From positions 1-64,000 of the forward strand of contig JACJNX010000070.1 in NCBI GenBank assembly GCA_014695255.1: a stretch of 64,000 nucleotides of DNA, given 5' to 3'. The DNA is from Cyanobacteria bacterium FACHB-63 (GTDB lineage: Bacteria > Cyanobacteriota > Cyanobacteriia > Leptolyngbyales > Leptolyngbyaceae). The notes under the pieces were generated by a model. That model made no database searches and had not been told where the DNA came from. It saw only the letters and a program-made list of their open reading frames with translations. A program made the translations under genes and the position numbers. Positions 1-6,613 of this stretch are shown here, one piece after another (the stretch's first letter is position 1; every line of letters starts with the position of its first letter).

Positions 1-15
1 CTTGTACTACCTGAC

Positions 16-2001
16 TCATACAGTAATTTCCTCTTTGATCGTTCCATTAATGACTTTGATCTTGTCTGTCTTGGTGAGGCTAGAGATTCGCGATGGGAAC
101 TCAGCCACAAACAATTGATTCACCAACTGAGTAGAAATAACTCCTGCGATCGCCATGTCATCACTTTCACTCAACGGTCTACCGCTTTCTGTCTTACGTA
201 CCAATTGCGCGATCGCACTGGGATTAAACAGCCCTGTCGCTCGGATGGCTGACTCTGACAATAACTCGGACACATAATCGGGTGTGTGAGTATGAAAGAA
301 GCATCGATGAATCGGAGCGCGATAAGGACGCTTGCGGCGTTGCCAAATCTCCGCAGGTAGCATTTGACTTGCAAGCTGCCGCAGTAACCATTTTTCGGTT
401 AATCCCCGCAGCTTGAGCGAATCAGGCAGGCGATTGCAAAACTCCACGACTCGGTAATCGAGAAATGGAAAGCGTCCTTCAACGGAATGAGCCATACTGA
501 CACGATCGCTCTGGCATGACAGCAAATACGGAGCGAGAAAGGTTGTCATTTCTAAATATTGAGCTTGTCCTAAAGATGACCAACTGCCGAACTTTGCTGG
601 CAGTGGAAGTCGATCCTCGATCCACGTGTTGAGAGAGTCGATCGGAGGTTGCAGCAACAAGCGTCTTAGTCTTGCAGTATTCGACCAGCGAAGCCAGTGA
701 GAATAGATATTGAAATCTGTGTCAGTGAGCCTTTGCTTGAAAAAAGCAGTTAGAAAGGCTTCAGCACTGCCAAACTGAGAAATTTCAGGATACAACCGCT
801 TGAGCAGGAGCGGACGCAGTTTAGAATCCGGTTGTTTACTCCAAAACCGTCGGATGGTCATCTCTTTAAAAAGGTCGTAACCTCCCAAAATTTCATCTGC
901 CCCCTCTCCAGTAATGACCACCTTTAAGTTATGTTGATGAACCAAGCGAGACAGCAAAAACATCGGTGCAGGTGCAGTCCGCAGCATTGGCGTTTCTGTG
1001 TGCCAAACTACCTCTGGAAAGATATCGCCAATCTCAGATTGAGTGCAATGCACAACTTGATGATTCGTACCTAAAAGCGCGGACATTTGCCGCTGAAAGT
1101 GACTTTCATCGAATTCGGGATCAGAAAAGGCGATCGAGAATGTATCCAGTCGATTTTGAGTGTATTTGCGAATCAAGGCAGTGGTCGTTGATGAATCTAA
1201 TCCACCGCTTAGATAAGCACCCACAGGAACATCAGACCGCAGCCGCATTAAAGTCGCATCAATCAGCAAATGTTCAAACTCATCAAGATAATCCTGAGTG
1301 CTGCGATCGCGCTCAACATCTTCAGTAAAATCTAATTCCCAATAGCGATCGATGCTCAGATAACCTTCCCGCACTATCATGTAATGAGCAGGCGGAAGCG
1401 TTTGAATTCCTTCAAAGATAGTTCTTGGAGGGAGTATACTCCAGAAGGTAAAGACCTGAGCTAACGCATCGGTATCAATCCGAGCAGTGACACTGGGATG
1501 AGCAAGTAGCGTCTTGATTTCTGATCCGAAAATGAGTTGACCTTTGCAAACGGTGTAGAACAAAGGACGAATCCCCAGTCGATCGCGCCCTAAAAACAGC
1601 GTGTAGCTGCGAGTATCCCAGAGTGCGATCGCAAACTGTCCATTTAGATAATTGAGACAGTCCGCACCATATTCCTCATACAGATGTAGAACAACTTCGG
1701 TATCACAATCCGTCTTGAAGCGATGTCCTTGAGCTTCTAGTTGGGATCGTAGCTTTGGGTAATTAAAGATCTCACCATTGAAAACAATCCAAAGAGTTTC
1801 ATCTTCATTGCTAATTGGTTGCTGTCCACCACTCAGATCCACAATGCTGAGACGAGCATTGCCCAAATTTGCCCATTCATCTCGATAGATTCCGAACTCG
1901 TCTGAACCCCGATGACGAATCATGCCCAACATTTGCCGCAAAATTTCGACAGGGACAGGAGCAGAATCAAATAAATTCAGAACACCCACAATGCCACACA
2001 T
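16..2001 (-). CDS. AsnB-type glutamine-dependent amidotransferase (asparagine synthase family)
   Basis: The 661-residue protein starts MCGIVG, so Cys2 would be the N-terminal nucleophile of a class II glutaminase domain (about residues 2-190). The synthetase domain carries the PP-loop SGGLDSS at 265-271. The family hydrolyses glutamine, channels ammonia and transfers it to an adenylated carboxylate. It is the last gene of a minus-strand run with an AMP-ligase (26 bases upstream), an ACP and two precursor-like peptides, so it may amidate a carrier-bound acyl group or a peptide rather than make free asparagine. That substrate is inference. Amidotransferases of exosortase-associated clusters keep similar company, but no PEP-CTERM protein is seen here. 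Confidence 0.9.
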   Translation of the reverse strand: MCGIVGVLNLFDSAPVPVEILRQMLGMIRHRGSDEFGIYRDEWANLGNARLSIVDLSGGQQPISNEDETLWIVFNGEIFNYPKLRSQLEAQGHRFKTDCDTEVVLHLYEEYGADCLNYLNGQFAIALWDTRSYTLFLGRDRLGIRPLFYTVCKGQLIFGSEIKTLLAHPSVTARIDTDALAQVFTFWSILPPRTIFEGIQTLPPAHYMIVREGYLSIDRYWELDFTEDVERDRSTQDYLDEFEHLLIDATLMRLRSDVPVGAYLSGGLDSSTTTALIRKYTQNRLDTFSIAFSDPEFDESHFQRQMSALLGTNHQVVHCTQSEIGDIFPEVVWHTETPMLRTAPAPMFLLSRLVHQHNLKVVITGEGADEILGGYDLFKEMTIRRFWSKQPDSKLRPLLLKRLYPEISQFGSAEAFLTAFFKQRLTDTDFNIYSHWLRWSNTARLRRLLLQPPIDSLNTWIEDRLPLPAKFGSWSSLGQAQYLEMTTFLAPYLLSCQSDRVSMAHSVEGRFPFLDYRVVEFCNRLPDSLKLRGLTEKWLLRQLASQMLPAEIWQRRKRPYRAPIHRCFFHTHTPDYVSELLSESAIRATGLFNPSAIAQLVRKTESGRPLSESDDMAIAGVISTQLVNQLFVAEFPSRISSLTKTDKIKVINGTIKEEITV

Positions 2002-2027
2002 TGCTAACTCCCGCCGTGTTGCTTGAA

Positions 2028-3554
2028 TTAGGTCAACTCAGTCTTCTTAATCTTGCCTGTGGAAGTTTTAGGCAGTTCGCGACAAAATTCCACCCATTGA
2101 GGCATCATAAAATCTTCCAGATGCTCATGACAATGCCGCAGAACATGCGCTTCCGTGATTTCTGCATCGTTCTCTATGACTACAAATGCTTTCACGGCTT
2201 GACCCAATCGGGCATCAGGCACACCGATTACCGCAGCTTCTCGAACACCGGACAAAGCATACAGCACATTCTCAACTTCTTTGGGCGCAACTTTTTCGCC
2301 TCGGCTTTTAATCATGTCATCTTTGCGGGCAACAAAGTACAGATAGCCCTCTTCATCCATCCGAAAAAGATCCCCCGTATAACACAAGCGATCGCCGAGT
2401 GGAGTAGACCGAAACCGCAGCGTCGATCGTTCTGGGTCATTCCAGTAGCCGCGCATCACATGGCGACCCCGAACAACCAGCTCTCCGACTTCACCCGCTC
2501 TCAATCGCTCTCCCCGCTCATCTTCAATCCAGACTTCCGTACCAGGAATAGCAATGCCAACTGATCCAGGACGGTGATTCAACTGTTCGGGAGGAAGATA
2601 GAGCGTGCGCTTCGTTTCGGTAAGACCGTACATCGAGAACAATTTGACCGTAGGGAACATTGCGCGAATTGCTGCAATATGGGAAGCAGGAAGGGCGGCT
2701 GCGGTGTTCGTAATGTATCGTAAGCTAGATAAATCATAGCGGCTTAGATCAGTGTGCAGCAGTACCGAGAACAGGGTAGGCACACCTGGAAATCCTGTAA
2801 CCCGCTCAGTCTCAATCCGCTTAAGCACGATCGCCGGAAACGTAAAGCCTCGCTCTAGCACCAAAGTTCCACCAAAGTAGAACGACATAATCAATTGATA
2901 TAAGCCATAGTCAAACGACAAAGGCAGCGCATTGATAATCGTGTCGCTCTCAACATTTTCAAGATATTGAATAATAGAACTAGCAGCAAAGACAACATTG
3001 CTATGATCTGACATCACGCCTTTTGGATCACCCGTGCTACCAGATGTATAAATTAGACAGGCTAAATCCAGATCAATGTTGATCGAAGACAACCGATGTT
3101 CTGGATAATCTGCTTGAATCGCATCATAATGCAGCATCGCGTGATCTTCCTCGATTGCGGGAATCGGAGCCGTAAGAATTATTGCTTTTAGCGAAGAAAC
3201 CCTTTGAGCTAGCTGGCTTGCCAAGGTTGCTTGCCGTCCACTTGTGATTAAGACCCGCGCCTGACAATGGTTCAGAACATAAGCGCACTTTTCTAGCCGG
3301 GTCGTGTGATTAATCGGAACAAACACGCCTCCGGTCTTGAGACTAGCAAAGATGCTAATCACAAGCTCAGTACAGTTGGGCAGAAAGAGCGCAATTCGAT
3401 CGCCCCGCTGCACTCCCAGAGCGCGAAGTGCATGAGCTAAACGATTGGCTTGACACTCAATTCCTGCATAGGTCAAGCGCTCTTCACCACAAATAAGTGC
3501 AACTTTATCTGCTAATCGATCGGCACTCCGCTCTAGTAACTGATGAACTAACAT
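2028..3554 (-). CDS. AMP-dependent acyl/amino-acid ligase (ANL superfamily)
   Basis: The 508-residue ligase has the ANL P-loop YTSGSTGDPKG at 169-179, a YTGDLF element in the C-terminal third, and a terminal STGKIKK around 500 that supplies the usual adenylation lysine. The family activates a carboxylate as acyl-AMP and passes it to CoA or to a carrier-protein phosphopantetheine arm. The acyl carrier protein gene lies 35 bases upstream on the same strand, so loading of that ACP is the natural guess. Substrate specificity cannot be read from the sequence. The gene order ACP, ligase, amidotransferase resembles the ligase/amidotransferase/ACP sets of exosortase-type loci (family knowledge), here placed beside RiPP genes. 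Confidence 0.9.
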   Translation of the reverse strand: MLVHQLLERSADRLADKVALICGEERLTYAGIECQANRLAHALRALGVQRGDRIALFLPNCTELVISIFASLKTGGVFVPINHTTRLEKCAYVLNHCQARVLITSGRQATLASQLAQRVSSLKAIILTAPIPAIEEDHAMLHYDAIQADYPEHRLSSINIDLDLACLIYTSGSTGDPKGVMSDHSNVVFAASSIIQYLENVESDTIINALPLSFDYGLYQLIMSFYFGGTLVLERGFTFPAIVLKRIETERVTGFPGVPTLFSVLLHTDLSRYDLSSLRYITNTAAALPASHIAAIRAMFPTVKLFSMYGLTETKRTLYLPPEQLNHRPGSVGIAIPGTEVWIEDERGERLRAGEVGELVVRGRHVMRGYWNDPERSTLRFRSTPLGDRLCYTGDLFRMDEEGYLYFVARKDDMIKSRGEKVAPKEVENVLYALSGVREAAVIGVPDARLGQAVKAFVVIENDAEITEAHVLRHCHEHLEDFMMPQWVEFCRELPKTSTGKIKKTELT

Positions 3555-3589
3555 GACAGTGTTTGAATTTAGGGGTTGAATCGCAATGC

Positions 3590-3844
3590 TCAGACCGCCA
3601 AAAGCTGCTTGCGCTGCACATAGGCAGCTAAACCATTTACCGAGTCAAAGTTATCGGGACTAATTTCATGATCCTCGACTTGAATGTTCATGTTTTCCTC
3701 TAAAAACACCACGAGTTCCATTACATTCATCGAATCAATGATGCCGTTTTCTAAAAGCGAGTCTTCATCCGCATACGGATAACTTTGACTAAACAAGATG
3801 GTTTCTGAAATATACTTGCGAATGATGTCCTTAACGTTTTGCAT
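3590..3844 (-). CDS. Acyl carrier protein
   Basis: The 84-residue acidic protein has the carrier motif IIDSMNVMELV with Ser38 as the phosphopantetheine site. Length and motif position fit a free-standing ACP or peptidyl carrier protein. It sits between the AMP-ligase (35 bases downstream) and a small peptide gene (45 bases upstream), all on the minus strand, and presumably holds the acyl or aminoacyl group made by that ligase. DSM replaces the DSL of the housekeeping AcpP, and the location away from fatty-acid synthesis genes argues for a specialised carrier. Confidence 0.88.
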   Translation of the reverse strand: MQNVKDIIRKYISETILFSQSYPYADEDSLLENGIIDSMNVMELVVFLEENMNIQVEDHEISPDNFDSVNGLAAYVQRKQLLAV

Positions 3845-3889
3845 TTCAGTCTTCCTGCTCTCTTACAACGCTCTGCTAGATTGATCCAG

Positions 3890-4222
3890 CTAGGGTTTAT
3901 CCTTTACCATCACAAAACCCCTGACAACGAGCATATCCTTGTTTGGAAAGTATTTCTCCTTTATCTTCATCTTCACACTGTCGCCGACACCGATTAGGTT
4001 CACTCCCGCAGAAACATCATCGCCGATCGCAACAGCAATTCCATGTCCTTTTCCCATAGAGCCACCATTTCCCAGCATTCTCACTGTGGCGGTTGTATCT
4101 GTTAAGGTAGCGCTTGGATCACCAAGAGCAAGTGCATCGGCTGTTACACCTACGAGAACTCCTCCTGAAATGGTATTGTTCTCTGCAATCTCTTCCAAGT
4201 AGCTCAAATCATTGATCAGCAT
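3890..4222 (-). CDS. Putative secreted peptide precursor with NDLSYLE...GG leader (A)
   Basis: This 110-residue product starts MLINDLSYLEEIAENN and reaches ISGG at about residue 21. That fits a double-glycine leader of the kind cut by C39 peptidase exporters, and such an exporter is encoded 4 kb away. The remaining roughly 89 residues are rich in Gly, Val, Thr and Asp, contain no Cys, and end in a basic stretch, so they are long for a modified peptide. The first ten residues match those of the neighbouring product at 4329-4616, but the cores do not, which is typical of leader-sharing precursor families. The core function is unknown. A C-rich minus-strand match of 14 bases lies just after its stop and again near 4703. 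Confidence 0.6.
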   Translation of the reverse strand: MLINDLSYLEEIAENNTISGGVLVGVTADALALGDPSATLTDTTATVRMLGNGGSMGKGHGIAVAIGDDVSAGVNLIGVGDSVKMKIKEKYFPNKDMLVVRGFVMVKDKP

Positions 4223-4328
4223 AAAATCAATCCTATAGACTGTTACTAGACGCTAGGCTTTGTTGAACAAGTTGTAATGTAAGTTAACTCTGCGATCGCA
4301 GCACAAAAAATGCTTCAATCGAAGAGGC

Positions 4329-4616
4329 TCAAGCCGGGCTTAACTCGCCGAAAAATATACTCGTAAACGATTCGATGTTCCCATTAATGTTTTGAGTGCG
4401 ACTCGTAACCCCTACAACTGGCATCCCAGAAACGGTAAGAGCAACCTGAGTCGGTGTTGATGAAAGCGTTGTTTCAAACAAGGGTTTAGAACCATACTGA
4501 AGAACAAGCGCTTTATCCTTGATAGACAAAAGCAAAAGACCAAAAGGGAGAACGCCACCGGAACAATCGGGTACCTGACCTAGAGTTTCCAGATAAGATA
4601 AGTCATTGATTAGCAT
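4329..4616 (-). CDS. Putative secreted peptide precursor with NDLSYLE...GG leader (B)
   Basis: This 95-residue product starts MLINDLSYLETLGQ and reaches CSGG at about residue 21. The first ten residues equal those of the 3890-4222 product. The remaining roughly 74 residues (hydrophobic VLPFGLLLLS, then Ser/Thr-rich) are unrelated to the partner's core. The shared leader, double glycine and nearby C39 exporter support export after leader removal. It is the first gene of the minus-strand run leading through precursor A, the ACP, the ligase and the amidotransferase. A TGCCA-N3-TGGCA palindrome lies 53 bases before its start. No known bacteriocin family was recognised in the core. Confidence 0.58.
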   Translation of the reverse strand: MLINDLSYLETLGQVPDCSGGVLPFGLLLLSIKDKALVLQYGSKPLFETTLSSTPTQVALTVSGMPVVGVTSRTQNINGNIESFTSIFFGELSPA

Positions 4617-4668
4617 AGCGGTACTTTCAAACTGTATGACCAGCTTAGTAAATTAGTCAGGAACAATG

Positions 4669-4683
4669 CTGCCACTTTGGCAA
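4669..4683. promoter_or_regulatory. Palindrome CTGCCACTTTGGCAA upstream of precursor B
   Basis: The site is an inverted repeat with a 3-base spacer (one mismatch), 53 bases before the precursor B start and 113 bases before the divergent ATP-grasp gene. The nearly identical TTGCCACACTGGCAA lies at 6148-6162, 63 bases before the graspetide precursor. Matching form and distance suggest a shared operator. It could instead be a remnant of a duplicated segment, because an alternative frame in both places reads a similar SP(E/G)E-type peptide. Confidence 0.4.
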
Positions 4684-4795
4684 TTTCTTCAGGGCTGACG
4701 AATGCTAGATTGATCCGTTAAATCAAAGTTTAGTGATCCGAGATGAGTTCTTGAACTTTTAGCATCCGTGATTGAAGTAGTATTGAGAACAACCC

Positions 4796-5701
4796 ATGAA
4801 AATTCTAGTATTGGGGAATGCGACCGATGCTCACGCGGCTCACGTCTTTCAAGCATTGACTGAGTTTGGAGCCACAGTCGCCTATTGGGATACTGCTCTA
4901 TTTCCCCGGCGATCGCGCCTGTCCTGGTATCCCCAAACCGCATTGGGCAGCATTGTCCTGCCTGATCAACAACAATGGCTGCTAGAAGAGATTCAGAGCG
5001 TTTTCTGGCGCTCCTTTGCTGGCGTACAGATTCCTTCTCTATCAGAACCCGATCAAGAACAAATTGCCCTACAGGATGCAATGAGCGTGTTGCGATCGCT
5101 GCTGCACACAGAATCGATTCGCTGGGTGAATTCTTGGCAGGCATACCAGTTCCATAAAGAAAAACCGCGTCAACTCAGTCAGGTCTATCAATTGGGAGTT
5201 CAGATTCCAGCAACCCTAGTGAGCAATGATGCAGACGCAATTATCAGGTTTGTGCAGCAACATTCTAAGGTGATCTTTAAGCCGGTTTATGGCGGTGCTC
5301 ATACCCAGTTTGTTACCCCTGAACATTTAGATTCTTCTCGGCTTCAAGCGGCTTTGAGCATTGCTCCTGCCACCTTTCAGGAATATATTCCGGGTACAAA
5401 TCTACGGAGTTATGTGATTGGCGATGCTGTGTACACCGCTGAAATTCGTAGTCCTGACCTTGATTTTCGACAAGATCTATCTGCTGAACTCATTCCGATC
5501 GCTCTACCCGACTCCATTCATCAGCAATGTCTTGCGATCGCTCGTGCCCTACTGCTGGAATGGACTGCGATCGATTGGCGACTGACTCCTGAAGGAGAGT
5601 ACATTTTTCTAGAAGCAAATCCCAGTCCAATGTTTCTTCATTTTGAACGGCAAACGGGCTATCCCATTACTCAACACCTCATTCAGCAATTGATCTGTTA
5701 A
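4796..5701 (+). CDS. RimK/MvdD-like ATP-grasp peptide ligase (putative graspetide macrocyclase)
   Basis: The 301-residue ATP-grasp protein has a Rossmann-like start (MKILVLGNATDAH), the nucleotide-lysine segment KPVYGG around 162-167, a QEYIPG hinge, and the C-terminal metal-ligand segment FLEANPSP at about 271-278. The architecture fits ligases that join Thr/Ser or Lys side chains of a precursor to Glu/Asp side chains, as in microviridin-type graspetides. The likely substrate is the convergent gene at 5783-6085, whose TT(L/M)ALGEEGG cores supply Thr donors and Glu acceptors. It is the only plus-strand gene in the cluster and faces its substrate across a shared terminator. The substrate pairing is inferred from proximity and core composition. 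Confidence 0.82.
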   Translation: MKILVLGNATDAHAAHVFQALTEFGATVAYWDTALFPRRSRLSWYPQTALGSIVLPDQQQWLLEEIQSVFWRSFAGVQIPSLSEPDQEQIALQDAMSVLRSLLHTESIRWVNSWQAYQFHKEKPRQLSQVYQLGVQIPATLVSNDADAIIRFVQQHSKVIFKPVYGGAHTQFVTPEHLDSSRLQAALSIAPATFQEYIPGTNLRSYVIGDAVYTAEIRSPDLDFRQDLSAELIPIALPDSIHQQCLAIARALLLEWTAIDWRLTPEGEYIFLEANPSPMFLHFERQTGYPITQHLIQQLIC

Positions 5702-5716
5702 CAAAGCATTAAAAAG

Positions 5717-5742
5717 GGCAGCAACTATTTCTAGTTGCTGCC
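5717..5742 (-). terminator. Intrinsic terminator after the graspetide precursor
   Basis: A perfect 11-bp stem (GGCAGCAACTA / TAGTTGCTGCC) closes a 4-base loop. Read on the minus strand it is followed by CTTTTTAA, so it ends the exporter-adaptor-HetP-precursor transcript 40 bases past the precursor stop. It also lies 15 bases past the convergent ATP-grasp stop, but has no T-run on that side. Confidence 0.8.
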
Positions 5743-5782
5743 AAGGGGCGCTGGGATGTTGATCAACGCGAACAACCTAAGA

Positions 5783-6085
5783 TCACAGTAGAGAATCCGG
5801 GTATCCACCTTCTTCCCCTAATGCCAAGGTCGTCACTCCGCCTTCTTCTCCTAGAGCCATAGTGGTCATTTCTGGCGGAGGAATCGGGACTGGGCGCGGG
5901 CAAATCGGAGGAACCTTGGGAGGGCGAGGAAAATAATCCCCCCTTCCGCCTTCTTCTCCAAGCGCTAAGGTGGTTAAAGTTAGTCCACCTGCAACCGCTT
6001 CAGCCGCATCTAGCATCAAGTCTTCTTCAAAGTCTAAATCAAGAGTTTTTAGTTCAGTAACACTTAGATCAAATGGGTGTCTCAT
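5783..6085 (-). CDS. Graspetide-like RiPP precursor with three TT(L/M)ALGEEGG cores
   Basis: The 100-residue precursor has a leader with PFDLSVTELKTLDLDFEE, related in style to ATP-grasp-recognised leaders, and reaches a double glycine at 33-34 (AVAGG), a natural C39 cleavage site. The core region holds three near-identical units: TTLALGEEGG at 38-47, TTMALGEEGG at 74-83 and TTLALGEEGG at 85-94. Units 1 and 2 are separated by a Pro-rich linker with one Cys (Cys62). Each unit offers two Thr and two Glu for omega-ester closure by the ATP-grasp enzyme. The unit codons differ synonymously, so the repeats are not recent copies. It is the last gene of the exporter operon, 82 bases after the HetP-fusion gene. 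Confidence 0.82.
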   Translation of the reverse strand: MRHPFDLSVTELKTLDLDFEEDLMLDAAEAVAGGLTLTTLALGEEGGRGDYFPRPPKVPPICPRPVPIPPPEMTTMALGEEGGVTTLALGEEGGYPDSLL

Positions 6086-6147
6086 AATGATCCTCTGCGT
6101 CTGTTAAATGAGCATTCATACAATAAATTTGAATCGGATCAGTGATG

Positions 6148-6162
6148 TTGCCACACTGGCAA
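6148..6162. promoter_or_regulatory. Palindrome TTGCCACACTGGCAA upstream of the graspetide precursor
   Basis: A perfect 6-bp inverted repeat with a 3-base spacer sits in the gap between the HetP-fusion stop and the precursor start. It is the partner of the site at 4669-4683, with 15 of 18 bases matching over the extended block. It may be an operator or part of an internal promoter. Confidence 0.42.
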
Positions 6163-6167
6163 TGATT

Positions 6168-6572
6168 TCACCCGGCGAACCAGCCATTCAACCAGGTAAA
6201 GCAATATCCACCCTTCACCTGCTGTTTTTCCTGAGCCGCTTCAACGTAAGCGAGATCTCGAATGGGATAGAGCGGCGAATTTTGATTAGCACTTGAAAAA
6301 GATTTCCGACCCGCCGCGACACTCGTTTGTTTTTGGGGCTTATCTTCCTGAGACGAAGATCTAGATAGCATATTGTCCTTTACCAGCCGATTGTAAGTCC
6401 GGTAGGGAATGTAGTGGAGTGGATTGTATCCAGCAAATCGCAAAATTAGCACACAAGCCCATGAATACTTGCCCGCTAAAATCGCCTCAACGACTTGAGC
6501 AAACTGATCGGCTTCCATCACTTTATCGACCTTTGCGCGATGGGTTTCGGAGTAAGAAGTGGAATAGTTCAT
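6168..6572 (-). CDS. HetP-domain protein with C-terminal double-glycine leader and short peptide tail
   Basis: The start ATG at 6572 is preceded by GGGAGA at good spacing. Residues 13-67 form a HetP-type domain: VVEAILAGKYSWACVLILR then YNPLHYIPYRTYNRL. In Anabaena HetP acts with HetR in commitment to heterocyst formation and lies next to hetC. After a Ser/Gln-rich linker the protein ends PIRDLAYVEAAQEKQQVKGG (104-122) plus the 12 residues YCFTWLNGWFAG. The DLxYxE...GG stretch matches the leaders of the two precursors at 3890-4616. The gene follows the C39 exporter and HlyD genes. I read it as a HetP domain fused to a peptide to be cut and exported. The domain call is strong; the export role is inference. 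Confidence 0.8.
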   Translation of the reverse strand: MNYSTSYSETHRAKVDKVMEADQFAQVVEAILAGKYSWACVLILRFAGYNPLHYIPYRTYNRLVKDNMLSRSSSQEDKPQKQTSVAAGRKSFSSANQNSPLYPIRDLAYVEAAQEKQQVKGGYCFTWLNGWFAG

Positions 6573-6613
6573 TAACTTTTCTCCCGATGTAAACACAATG
6601 ATTGCTCTGTTGT

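Noticed and set aside
16-4616. Exosortase/PEP-CTERM system suggested by the ligase, ACP and amidotransferase
   Set aside because: No exosortase gene and no PEP-CTERM tail on any nearby protein.
4689-5144. 151-codon minus-strand open frame
   Set aside because: It lies antisense inside the ATP-grasp gene and has the scrambled composition of a shadow frame.
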